Assembly: GCA_033558025.1 (NCBI GenBank)
Contig: JAUCEF010000002.1
Coordinates: 2,542,001-2,606,000 of the forward strand
Reading direction: 5' to 3'
From: Phytophthora sp. 'mugwort'
Taxonomy: Eukaryota; Oomycota; Peronosporomycetes; Peronosporales; Peronosporaceae
DNA: 64,000 nt
Shown: positions 40,956-51,044 of the stretch, piece by piece
Position numbering within the stretch: the first letter of the stretch is position 1
How the letters are laid out: each line of letters begins with the position of its first letter
Notes under the pieces: model-generated
The model's input: only the letters and a program-made list of their open reading frames with translations
The model's database searches: none
What the model was told of the DNA's origin: nothing
Made by a program: the position numbers and the translations under genes

Positions 40956-43571
40956 TTACTCTTCGTTGATGTGGACGTCGCTGTCCGTGTACTGGCACAG
41001 TGTGCCGGACGGACCATCGCCCAAGCTCGACGGCGTCTTGCTTCCCTGCGACCACTGACACACCTTCACGTCATCCTTGCCGTCCGTCGTCTTAACGTGG
41101 ATGTTGCGCAAGGTGGCCTGGTCGCCGTAGTTCTTGTTCACAGTAATGACGCTCACCAATGGGTCGATGGCGTATACGTTCTCCACGGTTACAGTGCGGG
41201 GGATATCACCGCACGTGCCACATGAACGGTAGAGCTTGCCAAACTCCTGGGCAAAGAAGCCGTTGATCTTGACAGTACCGTATCCGTTGTGCTGTACGAC
41301 CTTGTCCGATGCGTAGCGAGCGCCACAATTGGTCACGGTGGTCACGCTGGTCGCCGAGCCGCCCTTAACGCTGAGGGCGTCTTCGCACACGTCGTCCCAC
41401 CACACGTTCTCAATGACGCAGTCATGGTCATCACAGTGGACACCCTCCTTCTGGTTTTTGCCAATGATGGCATTCTTCAGGGTACCGCCGGCCTCAACGA
41501 GGAACACTGCTGAGTCCTTCTGGCCCTCGCCCTCAGTGCACTTGATGTCGGAACGCTCGAAGGTCTGCATCTTACCGTCGAAAACCTCGCCGGCCTTGAC
41601 GGTGTACGGCTTCGTATAGAGAACAGTTCCGGTGCTGGCAGGCCACGTCCCATCAGGGATAGAACCCGTCGAGTTGGTGTCCGTCTGAGTGGTCATGTCG
41701 CTGCCCAAACTCTGAGCAAAGGAGCTGGTACTGGAATTTTGCTCAATGGAACCGGTGCTGGCAGTAGCGCTACCACTCGCAGACATTTGCTCTCGGTCCT
41801 GTACAATGATGCTGCTACCTGCTGAGCCTGAGGCTGGCGTGGGTTGCTGGGCGGGAACTTCAACCTGCTCGGTGCTGCCAGATGAAGAACCACAGTCAAG
41901 CTCCGTATCGATCTGGGGTACGTCGTTGGCGTTGCTAGAGGCCACACTAGACGGCTGCGAAGGCACTTCGCCTTGCTGCGTGCTACTTCCGGCCGAAGAA
42001 CCACAGTCAAGCTCCGTATCGGGCTGGGATACGTCGTCGGGGTTGCTAGAGGCCACACTGGACGGCTGCGAAGGCACTTCGCCTTGCTGGGTGTTACTTC
42101 CGGCCGAAGAACCACAGTCAAGCTCCGTATCGGTCTGGGATACGTCATCGGCGTTGCTAGAGGTAACACTGGACGGCCACGAAGGCACTTCGCCTTGCTG
42201 CGTGTTACTTCCGGCCGAAGAACCACAGTCAAGCTCCGTATCGGTCTGGGATACGTCATCGGCGTTGCTAGAGGCCAGATCGGTCTGGGGTACGTCGTTG
42301 GCGTTGCTAGAGGCCTCACTGGACGGCTGCGAAGGCACTTCGCCTTGCTGCGTGTTACTTCCGGCTGAAGAACCACAGTCGAGCATGTCAGTGTCACTGC
42401 TGAAAGCAAGACTAGACTGCTGCTCGGCGATCTGTGACATATCATCCGACGACGAGTACAGCGATCCGGAGATCGAACTCGAGACGGACGACGCGCTCAT
42501 CCGGTCCTCCGCTGTCTCCTGCTGTTCCATTTGGCTAGCATCACTGCTGACAATTGATTGTTCAACGCTGTCGTTCTCGACGGGTGTCACCGTACCAGGG
42601 GCTGCCTCCTCCGACGCGTCCGTAGACGAGTACGTCTGATACGAAGCTGAGGAGGTCAGCGACGGTTCGGTCGATGTTGAAGACGCCGTCTGAGCCAAAT
42701 CTGACGAGGCGGTGGAAGACGACGAAGCCGTTTGAGTCGCGCTCGAAGAAGAGGAGGTCGACGACACTGAAGGTGAAGTCTGCGCGGCCTGCGAAATGTC
42801 CTCGTTGATATGGACGTCGCTCTCTGCGTATTGGCACAGCGGCGGGGACGGACCGTTGCCCAGCATCTTCGGCTCACCGTTGGCATTGCCCTGTGACCAC
42901 TGGCAGATCTTCACCTTATCGCTGCTCGACTTGACCCAGACGTTGCTCAGCGTTGCCTCGTCACCCCAGTTCTGGTTCACCGTCACAATGGCATTGCCCG
43001 GGTTCACGACGTACACGTTCGATACCGACACCTTCTTAGGTCTATCACCACAGGTGCCGCACGAACGGTAGAGCTTGCTAATGTCTTCACCGTAGAAGCC
43101 GTCGATCTCAACGGTACCATAGCCATTATGCTGGATGACCTTGTCGTCAGCGTAACGAGCGCCACCGCCGATGACCTTGGACACACTGGAGGCAGTTCCG
43201 CCCTTGATGCTCAGCGCGTCCTCGCACACGTCGTCCCACCAGACATTGTCAATGACGCAGTCGTGCTTGTCACAGTGGACGCCCTCCATTTGGTTCTTGC
43301 CAATAATGGCATTCTTGAGGGTGGCACCGGGCTCCATCTTGAACACGGCGGTGTTCGCGCCGCTCTCAGTCTGGCCTTCACACGTGATGTCGGAGCGCTC
43401 GAACGTCTGCATCTTGCCGTCGAAGACCTCGCCGGCCTTGATAACGTACGCCTCGGAGTACTGGACGGTTCCTGTGCTGGCAGGCCACGTGCCATCAGGC
43501 ACGGAAGCTGCGTTTATCGCTGCAGCGAGGAGAGCAACAGACGTCGCGAATGGCACTAAAGACTTGACCAT
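40956..43571 (-). CDS. Secreted pectate lyase with two PL3-type catalytic domains
   Basis: 871 aa, no intron. A signal peptide is evident (MVKSLVPFATSVALLAAAINA). Domain 1 spans about residues 24-257 and domain 2 about 640-871. Each starts with a PDGTWPAS motif and holds KAGEVFDGKMQTFERSDI, GVHC..HDCVI.NVWWDDVCEDALS.KGG, a Lys in DKV.QHNGYGTV, and the Arg of KLYRSCGTCGD, which fits the acidic calcium-binding cluster and catalytic Lys/Arg of PL3 lyases (PF03211). These cleave de-esterified pectin in plant cell walls by beta-elimination. A ~380-residue Ser/Thr/Gln-rich linker with 37-aa repeats joins them. Both domains appear catalytically complete. Two PL3 domains in one chain is unusual; most oomycete members I know have one. 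Confidence 0.92.
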   Translation of the reverse strand: MVKSLVPFATSVALLAAAINAASVPDGTWPASTGTVQYSEAYVIKAGEVFDGKMQTFERSDITCEGQTESGANTAVFKMEPGATLKNAIIGKNQMEGVHCDKHDCVIDNVWWDDVCEDALSIKGGTASSVSKVIGGGARYADDKVIQHNGYGTVEIDGFYGEDISKLYRSCGTCGDRPKKVSVSNVYVVNPGNAIVTVNQNWGDEATLSNVWVKSSSDKVKICQWSQGNANGEPKMLGNGPSPPLCQYAESDVHINEDISQAAQTSPSVSSTSSSSSATQTASSSSTASSDLAQTASSTSTEPSLTSSASYQTYSSTDASEEAAPGTVTPVENDSVEQSIVSSDASQMEQQETAEDRMSASSVSSSISGSLYSSSDDMSQIAEQQSSLAFSSDTDMLDCGSSAGSNTQQGEVPSQPSSEASSNANDVPQTDLASSNADDVSQTDTELDCGSSAGSNTQQGEVPSWPSSVTSSNADDVSQTDTELDCGSSAGSNTQQGEVPSQPSSVASSNPDDVSQPDTELDCGSSAGSSTQQGEVPSQPSSVASSNANDVPQIDTELDCGSSSGSTEQVEVPAQQPTPASGSAGSSIIVQDREQMSASGSATASTGSIEQNSSTSSFAQSLGSDMTTQTDTNSTGSIPDGTWPASTGTVLYTKPYTVKAGEVFDGKMQTFERSDIKCTEGEGQKDSAVFLVEAGGTLKNAIIGKNQKEGVHCDDHDCVIENVWWDDVCEDALSVKGGSATSVTTVTNCGARYASDKVVQHNGYGTVKINGFFAQEFGKLYRSCGTCGDIPRTVTVENVYAIDPLVSVITVNKNYGDQATLRNIHVKTTDGKDDVKVCQWSQGSKTPSSLGDGPSGTLCQYTDSDVHINEE
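41891..42410 (-). repeat. 111-bp (37-aa) tandem repeats in the pectate lyase linker
   Basis: CACAGTCAAG starts at 41891, 42002, 42113 and 42224 (111 bp steps); a further CACAGTCGAG is at 42374. The last interval is 150 bp because a 39-bp sub-unit (ASSNA.DV.QTD) is duplicated. The peptide unit contains LDCGSSAGSNTQQGEVPSQP and SSVASSNADDVSQ. Each unit has one Cys, so linkers could cross-link. Confidence 0.88.
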
Positions 43572-43630
43572 CGTGGAATTACAGCAATGAAATGTGGAGT
43601 TGACTGGATACCACTTGCTGCTTGAGAGGC

Positions 43631-43646
43631 GAATTGATTAATGAGG
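43631..43646 (-). promoter_or_regulatory. Oomycete Inr core promoter of the pectate lyase gene
   Basis: The minus strand reads CCTCATTAATCAATTC, about 12 of 16 positions of the oomycete initiator GCTCATTYYNCAWTTT. It lies about 60 bp before the ATG at 43571, the usual distance in these genomes. Confidence 0.6.
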
Positions 43647-43649
43647 AGA

Positions 43650-44849
43650 TTGCACCGAAGCGACTAACGTTTTAGCCGAGTGTCCCGGGCCTTGTGACCG
43701 TCTGTATGACCGGTGACAGCGATGCTATCCAAGTCTCCAGTCGGTGGACCTGATGTCGCCAACGCGAATATCTGGTGCACCAATTGTTTTCCTGCAACTG
43801 TCCTGCTAGGTGAAGTTTGCGGGCGAGCCCCACATGCTTCACCAGTCGGCTCTTTTCACTCACATACCAAATCCGTGGCGACGGATCTTGCCTGTCAATA
43901 CCGTGGTGCTCACGTTTTTGCTAGCCGTTCATACAGTATCCGAGTCGACTACAGAACGAGAAGTTTGGGAAGCAGTCAACCTGATGAAAATAGGAACGCC
44001 TTTTGCAATGTGGGGTGTGTTTGGGTCAAAGTTTTGTTGCTGAAAACTATTGATAAAGGTCGCAGTGTGTTGCGACAACTGGTTTTGGCGCTGCAGCGCC
44101 TGGAACTCGAAAGTGCGTCCGCTCTCACAGCAGATGGCATATAGCGGCTGGAGAATTAAAAAAAAAACGATGGAATTATTATGCATGTACTTTCTACAGT
44201 TTAACCCCGCACGATCGGCTTGGTACAATGCAAAAGCTTAACTTTTGTGATCATAAAAGTTGCGAGGGTTGTTCCAGTCGTGTGTAGCTTCAGTCTGGAT
44301 TTGGTTTCCGATTAACTGCTGGTGATTGAAAATCGAGCCGATCGGCACGGAACGGATAGCAATTATAGAGCTGCTCTGAGCACTGCTCAGTTAGCAGCTC
44401 CAAAAGTTAGGCCAGAAGGGCCTACGTAATGGCCTTTGTCGAACATCTGGAGCGACAGGTGGATATCTATGTTACTGTAATCGCCTGATGGATAAGGTGG
44501 TGTGACGGTCATTTGGTTAACCATCGAGAGCAGCACAATATTATTAATCATGCTTTTAGGTGTTGCTGTTCCAACTCGTCCAAATGATCTGCTGGAAAAA
44601 TAAGCACTACTTCGGAGCTTTTGCTTTCAATACACCGTCGGCGTAGGCGACAAAGCAGTGCATACATGTGGTGAACTTCTGATAGTAGCCGAGGTAAACG
44701 AGCCTACCAGGTGTGGAGGCCACGAATGCAGCTTGACCGCGTGGTGCTCGAGAAGCAAATCGTGTTTATTAGCGCAACTTATAATACAGCCGTCTCAGAT
44801 CTTCAAGGAAAGAAAGCGTGACGCGAATCCATTTCTCGCTTAAACATAT
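43650..44849. other. Intergenic; two adjacent hairpins, no gene recognised
   Basis: No ORF here matches a known family. At 44368-44400 an imperfect palindrome (GAGCTGCT CTGAG - CTCAG TT AGCAGCTC) can fold into a 13-bp stem. 44408-44424 (TAGGCC..GGCCTA) forms a second small one. Confidence 0.45.
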
Positions 44850-46650
44850 TATTTGCGCCACCCTAGATTTTCTGGCTTTTTTTAAGATTCATTAAAAAAA
44901 CTCGGAACCCACTGGATAACAATTGTGGGCTACACTACACCATTTTTCACAAAGTCAACACTCAAATTCAAAAAATGCGCGCTCAAATTCAAATGCACTC
45001 TCCAATATTATTTTCTATTCAATATTCTTTAAAGTAGGATATTTGTGATTGCGGAAAGCGCGCTCGCTCACCCATCGTCATCGATTCTCATGAACACAAA
45101 CCAAATAGAGGGCCACTTAACACCCCCCCCCAAATCGTCATCGATTCTCATCTTACACAATGTGAAACAAGCAGCTTCAAAATGCCGAAGGTGCGCACCT
45201 GCATCTTTCGTCGCCAAGGTAACGCTGCGTCACCACCAGTATGCGTTCTACTTCGAAGCCATGCAAGTTGAGGCATAATTTATTTAATCGGATTCAGCAG
45301 GTATTTACATTTCTCAGATATTATACCGGGCAGGTTTTGTATTTGAGCACGCATTTTTTAATTTGAGTGTTGACTTTGTTTTAGTGTTAAACAGTCCGTA
45401 ACCAGGATATATCCTATAATCATATGGACAGCTGTCACGTATTCAGTTTGATTGCAGTCGATAAGGTTTCAGACGATCAATGTACGCTCTGATCGGCATC
45501 AGCGCCGTTTTCAACTTGGGATGACCCAATACTCCCGCTGCCTCGGGTCAAACCCACGTGATTGAAGTACCAGATAGCCCCAGGTAGCCAACGACGTGAG
45601 CCAAAGAGGGTTGAGGCACTTTGTCTAACGTCGTTGGCACCAATATCTGAGACCCAAATCTTTCAATGCCCATTGCGAAGCGCAAGCTCCCAAGTTTTGA
45701 TTTCACTATTCATTCGCAGTGCAGTCTGGTGTTGCTGCGTATGTTCTTCCAAGTCCCTGACGCAACTTACATCTCGTCTGCATTGGATCGTTCCCGTGTT
45801 GTGTCCTTGGCTTGCCGAAGCAAGGCATTGCGGGCAAACGGACTGCGCCGCGAAAGACGGTGTGAGCAGATGAGGGTCTCGAGGTGCAGACGAAGTGCTA
45901 TCAGAAGTGGTTTCAAAAGCTTCACAAAGGTAAGAACTATTGGCGAAATTAGAGAAGTGCTGTAGTTAATGGTTAAGACCCAAAGTTCTCTCTGCACGTC
46001 TTCGCAAGAAATGTGTACGTCAGCCGCTGCTGAAGTGGATTGTACAATATGTTTTTTTTCTTTTTGACGTCGTCGCCTGTTGCACACGATTTATAGCCTC
46101 CGTCGCAGTTGTCGCGAGGTCGGTTCTGAAAGGCTGTTGTTGCTACATCATCTCAAAGCGTGTCATGCTTGGCAGCCTCACTTTGACTGGAGATATGAAT
46201 TAGGTCCGTGGGTAGCATTCCTCTACAAACGGCCATGCTACTACGTCGATGCAGCGATCGTTTAGCCACTTACACATTCAAAATGCATAAAGATCCCCCA
46301 CCTGCATCGATTCCCCAAGAGTCTTGACTTTTGCTGTTGGGTCCTTGACTTCCCTGATCTGTGCAAGCTCGGCTGAGGCTTCCCAGCATTCTGTATTATT
46401 TCCAGACATGTTGTTAATTGCTTTGTGTCATGCACTCGTGCCTTACCGTGCTTCGAACTGCTCTTTTACGTTGTAAATTCTCATTATAATGTCTATATCG
46501 TCCGAATCAACGTCTCCGACGCCAAATATATTTATGCATAGCAGCTGCAGATTTCTGGTTATTGTGTGTGGGTTACCACGGACCCCACAATAGGTCTTCA
46601 TCTCTGCAGAGCATGCACCAGTTGCGCTTTCTCAATATTTGCGGCACGGC
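44850..46650 (+). repeat. Left arm of a large diverged inverted repeat
   Basis: It matches, inverted, 51045-52485. Clear anchors: CTGATCGGCATCAGCGCCGTTTT (45491-45513 versus 52281-52303), the CTGCCTCG.GTCAAAC.CACGTGATTG block (45540), the GTGTCATGCTTGGCAGCCTCACTTTGACTGGAGATAT block (46160), and the stretch from the ACATGTTGTTAATTGCTTTGTGTC region through CATTATAATGTCTATATCGTCCGA. Spacing differs by indels of 200-350 bp, and the arm holds a MITE at 44949-45379. A 99-codon ORF (45666-45965) spans part of it but is not preserved in the other arm. Origin unknown. Confidence 0.75.
44949..45379. mobile_element. MITE with ~40-bp terminal inverted repeats
   Basis: The ends are inverted copies: ACAAAGTCAACACTCAAATT at 44949 and its complement ending at 45379, continuing with AAAAAATGCG(C/T)GCTCAAAT. 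It is 431 bp and has no transposase. Homology to the other arm of the large inverted repeat resumes on both sides (GGGCTACAC before, GTGTTAAACAGTCC after), confirming it as an insertion. I found no certain target duplication. Confidence 0.75.
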
Positions 46651-46898
46651 GAGAATAACGCTCCTATTATTTACTACATAACAATACTAATGCCATATCC
46701 GGTTGATGTATTACCACGAGGCAACACATTTACTCACTATTTTTCGCAGTAAGATAATATGTCGTCAAGGTAGAAGGCGCGTATAAAAGAACATGCACGA
46801 ACACTACGAGGTGTCGATGCTCGTGGTGCACTTGCAAGCACTATCCGCTTAGGTGCCAATAAAATATGGGCCCCAGATCAAATGTCTGTGATCATATA
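46651..46898. other. Spacer between the left inverted-repeat arm and the pogo-like element
   Basis: AT-rich, no ORF. It ends with the TA target dinucleotide at 46897-46898. Confidence 0.4.
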
Positions 46899-46923
46899 CC
46901 GAATAAGAGATATCATAACGCGC
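46899..46923 (+). repeat. Left TIR of the pogo-like element
   Basis: 25 bp, 24 matching the inverse of 49046-49070; starts CCGAATAAGA and ends ATAACGCGC. Confidence 0.88.
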
Positions 46924-47100
46924 GAAGATACCATAAACCACACAGTAAAATGGGCCAATCAGGTCGCGCTAACCAAATAGCATTGAAGACGAGATATCAT
47001 AACGCCCGCTGACCCAGCGCGCGATATCGTAACGCACCCTACAGTGATAGTCAACCATTCTGGTGGCATCCTCCAATAGCACTCCATTCCATTACCAAAA

Positions 47101-48520
47101 ATGGCTCGAGCAGGGCGCATCCGACTGTCTGGAAGCGGCTCTAGGCCACGGCAATATAAGCGGGTGGCCGTTACCTACGAGTTCAAGCTACGCGTTATCC
47201 AGTTCCTTGACGAGAAGCCCATGGCCGCCGCCATCGCTCAATTTTTCCTGGCCTCCCCCCCCCCCCCCCCCCCTCCCAACAAAGTTAGTGGCAAGAGGTG
47301 GCTTTGCTACTCGTGGAAGGGGCCATGGACATGATTGAGGCAAAGTGCATTGGCGGCGCGCAGCTTCACTGTCGAGACAGAAGCTCCGGCGTGGGCACGA
47401 CGTTGACACCCGCGGCGGAAGAGCAGCTTGTCCGCTGGGTGAACGAGCTACGCGCTGATGGCGTCCCAGTGACGGGGCTCATGCTGCGGCTCCAAGCCCA
47501 GGAGCGCTACGAAACCTGCCGCCGCTCGCCTGGACCCTTTACGGCTTCATGGACATGGCGCAAACACTTCCTCCGCTGTCACCGACTCTCCATTCGACGG
47601 AGCACACAAGAGGGTCAGAAGACGCCCGAGGACGCGTCCCAAGCTGCTGTTGCGTTTGGCAAGCAGGTGCGCGACAAGATGACAGCTTTGGGACAAAGGT
47701 CTTTAACGCTGACCAAACCGGTACGTTGCTCACTTAATCTGATATTTGTATCGGCTGCCATCTAATCTGGGACTGATCTTTAGTGGTGAACTACGAGTAT
47801 GTTCCGGCGACCACAGTGACCGCTAGAGGTGCGAAGACCGCCTGGGTGAAGTGCGCGGGCAACACGAAAGAGCGCGTCCCTGTGATGATTCTAGGGGACA
47901 GTGAAGGCAACAAGCTTGCCCCTTTCATCGTCTTCAAGACGCGGCGATCCACCAGGGCTGAGACGGCTGTGGGGAATGCGGCCGTGCGACACGGCTTTGG
48001 CCGCCATATCTGGGGTGAGCTGGGACCGCTTCAGGAAGGGGTGCAGCTGCATTGTAACGCGGCCGGTGGTGGAACAGCGAGTTGTCTATTCAGTTCCTGT
48101 ATTATCACTTCGGGAAGCGTGCAAACATGCACGAACCTGTCCTCTTACTCTGGGACGATTTCTCGGGCCACTGGCGCGAGGACGTCATCATCTTTTCCCG
48201 CCTTCTCAACGTCGAGCTCATGCGCGTCCCACCTGGCTACACGTACACATGTTAGCCCGCCGATATAGCATGGAACCGGCCGCTCCAAGATTACCTGCGC
48301 AAGCAATGGGTCGACTTCCTCCTCGCTCAGGTTCGTGCTGCTGGACCCGGCATCGCGTTCCAAATGGTTCCGCCAACGCGCGCTGACGTCATCCGCTGGG
48401 ACAAGAGCGCGTGGGCGGCGCTGCGCTGTCAGTGTCGACAATCATCGGTGGCTTCAGGAAGGCACAGCAGCTCCTGCTCTCCGGGCCCACAGACGTCAGA
48501 ATCCCCAGCCGTACTGTTGA
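47101..48520 (+). pseudogene. pogo-like DDE_1 transposase, decayed
   Basis: The ATG at 47101 starts a basic N-terminus with a helix-turn-helix-like YEFKLRVIQFLDEKPMAAAIAQFF. A 17-20 bp C-run near 47257-47276 then shifts the frame. The CENP-B-like region follows (LTPAAEEQLVRWVNELRADGVPVTG). Catalytic blocks: VFNADQT (first Asp, 47700-47720) directly before a 63-bp intron (47721-47783, GTACGT..CTTTAG), WVKCAGNTKERVPVMILGDSEGNKLAPFIVFKT, then LLLWDDFSGHW (second Asp) and YTYTC-stop-PADIAWNRPL (third Asp; TAG replaces the expected Gln codon). Several frameshifts: not active. Confidence 0.8.
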
Positions 48521-48692
48521 AGCGCGTCAGCCAGACTGGAGCTCTCTGGTGCAGCTCCTTTGTGCAGGCGCCATTCCAACGGACTAGGTCGACGCAGCGA
48601 AGGACATCGACGTTGTGCGCGGGGAAGAAGACGACGAGCCAATGCTGGAGGCGGAGGTGTAGATAGATGTCGTAATCAGGGGCTGGAAATAA

Positions 48693-48756
48693 ATCACCGG
48701 GTGGATCGAACCCCGTTCCCCCTTTCGGGCGCTTTTCCGTTTTAAGCTACGGTGAT
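48693..48756 (-). other. tRNA-like pseudogene
   Basis: The minus strand starts ATCACCG and ends CGGTGAT (7-bp acceptor-like stem). It also has GCTT...AAGC (D-stem-like) and GGGGTTCGATCC (B box). The anticodon arm is about six bases short and the T-stem has mismatches, so I do not call a tRNA gene. Confidence 0.3.
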
Positions 48757-49045
48757 ACGTCTTGTGCGCCACCTACAGGAACACAACACAGGTAGTCAGC
48801 AGCTGAGGAGCGAGCGGTAGAGCGAGATGCGGCAGCGTACTTTGACTGTGCGGGCGGGGAATAAGCTTCATGACGCGGTAAATCCAGCACTGATAGTGAG
48901 TGGCGAGCGTCGGTGGGCGCGTGTCCAAACGCCTGCGCCAATCACTGGCTGTGTCCTACGCGGGACACGATTGGACAAAATGTGCTGGTGCAGATGTCCC
49001 ATCGTGTGTAATTTTCTGAAACCACAACCGCGCTGCAGATCAGGT

Positions 49046-49070
49046 GCGCGTTATGATATATCTTATTCGG
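49046..49070 (-). repeat. Right TIR of the pogo-like element
   Basis: Inverse of 46899-46923 with one mismatch; followed by TA. Confidence 0.88.
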
Positions 49071-49072
49071 TA

Positions 49073-49904
49073 GTGTCATGACCAACCAACATAAGTATAT
49101 TCTGATAATCATACGCTATCAAGAGTTAATCGAATCCTGAATTGAATTAAAAAATGCTTTAGGGTTACAACCTACTCCGACTATTTACTATTTCAACCAC
49201 CACCGGAAATGCAGAACCCGACTTACCGTTATTGCGTATTGATACTCAGGCTCGATCAACTTCGTTGCATGAACGGACATACATGCAAGCGCTTCTGGCA
49301 TCTCCTTGTCGTGGTCTTGATGCATCTTGGTGACTATGTCCTGAGTAATCAATCGATGCCTGCATTGTCGGTTTCGTTACCACTAAACACAATGTTAGCT
49401 TACGTTCACTGATCCGCATGTACAATTCCTGTTCTCTTATATCTTGCCTGGCGAAGGTGGTCTGGATGCACTGATCGAGAAGCATCGACGACTCCATATT
49501 GGCTTCAGCTTACCCCACGGCGGTTATAATGGGTTGTTAGTGTTGTTACCGACGTGTGGGATAATCTCACATACCATTTACCCCGGCAACTATCCCAGTT
49601 TCCGTCAAAGTAGGTGAGGGTGGGAGTTTCCCGGCCGGAAAGAAGCGATATCATCTAGTGAGGTGCCTTTTCGTAGTCACATTTGATTTGCACGTGATGC
49701 CGGAATACGAAACACACCTTTGACCATTGCGTGTACATCAGGCGGTAACCGGCAATCACGCAGTTTTTTTTTCTGGGGAGCCTGGCAAACATAGAAGCCG
49801 CATAGAACGACACAATGTCTGGCGATTCTTCTTGCAGGACTGCGATTTCGGTAAAATCATTATCGATTTAGCTAAGTAAAAGAAAATAATCATATAAGTA
49901 CGGG
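49073..49904. other. Intergenic, nothing recognised
   Basis: About 830 bp with only short unmatched ORFs. Confidence 0.45.
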
Positions 49905-50373
49905 TGTAGGCCGATCTGTGGGCGCCGGAGCTGCCCGATCTTCCGAACCTTGAACACCGAATCGGCCCGATCTGCCAACCTTGATAGCCAGATTAGCCCG
50001 ATCTGCCGGATCCCGTTTTCGATCGGCTCGATCTCGACTGCAAGATCGATCCGGTTTGATCGATTCCGTCACCGCTTGCCAGGTCCTGATCTCTTGCATC
50101 CCCCTCGATCCGGGCTCCGAATATCCATCCAAACCCCGATCGGTCGGGTGATCACAAAATAACAGATCTGGGTTGGGTGGTTGCCCGACCCTGGTTTCCT
50201 TTCTCGTCATCGAAGAATCTCCTCACACCCCACATTAAGTCGAACGTCGTCCCGTCTTTACCTCGAATCTCGATCCGGCTTGATTGCTCCCTCTCTTAAC
50301 AGCTGGGGCCGCCTTTCTCACCGATCTGGCCATTCCTTAGGGATCTGATATTCTTGGTTGACGCTTCTCCACA
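49905..50373 (-). repeat. Inverted partial LTR of the element 2 family
   Basis: The reverse complement aligns with 21198-21655, starting TGTGGAGAAGCGTCAACC at 50373 and running through CAAGGTTCGGA.GATCGGGCAGCTCCGG. It is cut off at 49905. About 85-90 percent identical by eye. Only the first third of the LTR is present, with no internal sequence beside it, so it is a truncated solo-LTR remnant. Confidence 0.85.
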
Positions 50374-51044
50374 CTTTCATCTCGTCGCTTTTGGGGATAA
50401 ACACGTTTCGGAACTACGAGCAGTTCATTACTGTCATGAAAGGCAGCGTTGTGCCTGTTGTTAGTCGTCCCAACGCAGATACTGAGCGCCGAGAGAGTTT
50501 CCTGGCGTTACACGCATACCGCAATTTTTCGCAAACACGAACGCAATAAACGAGGCCCACTCATCCATGATGCACCAAGGCCGCACCGAGAAAATACACT
50601 TTGTATATCCCGATATATCTGTGGGTGGGTCCGCGGTGCCTGTGGATCATGTGCTAGATTTATTGCGTCTGCATCAAAATCCATGGCGCCTGTGGCTGAT
50701 TCCATGTTTGTGGCAGATGAAACAGTGAACGGCGACGTCAAAGATATCACAGCAATATAGTCATTGAGCGTCAACCCGCCGTTTTGTCATCAACAACCGA
50801 TCAAACAATGCGCGAGATCGAGAAAGAAGTGAGGGTGACTGCTTTTTTTCAAAGTTACTATTGATGCTTTGATGGATAAATGCACATGGGGTGACCAGAA
50901 CTTTGGCGTAGCTAAAAGTGCTGGCTCTACCGGTGGGTGAATCACCGCCAGTTCAAGCTCTCCAACTCATCAAAGCGTATCAGGTACAACGTTTAGACAC
51001 CAATATCCCATATATCACCGTAGGGTTCAACACAGCTATCACAG
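50374..51044. other. Intergenic, nothing recognised
   Basis: Short ORFs on both strands (for example 50449-50760 + and 50508-50774 -) have no family I know and overlap each other; neither is supported. Confidence 0.4.

Larger units (their letters stand above)
46899..49070 (+). mobile_element. pogo/Tc1-superfamily-like DNA transposon (2.17 kb)
   Basis: The 25-bp TIRs at 46899-46923 and 49046-49070 differ at one position, start CCGAATAAGA, and are flanked by TA on both sides (46897-46898, 49071-49072), the classic TA target. The left end has further copies of GATAT(C)(A/G)TAACGC at about 46909, 46991 and 47020. It encodes one decayed DDE_1-type transposase. Confidence 0.88.

Noticed and set aside
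41891..42410. Evenly spaced repeats resembling a CRISPR array
   Set aside because: Contiguous 111-bp coding repeats in a eukaryotic gene, with no unique spacers.
41746..42639. 297-codon plus-strand ORF over the pectate lyase linker
   Set aside because: Shadow of the 111-bp repeats of the real minus-strand gene, whose period (a multiple of three) keeps several frames open.
45666..45965. 99-codon ORF in the left inverted-repeat arm
   Set aside because: The matching region of the right arm does not keep the frame (stops within the equivalent stretch), and no family is recognised.
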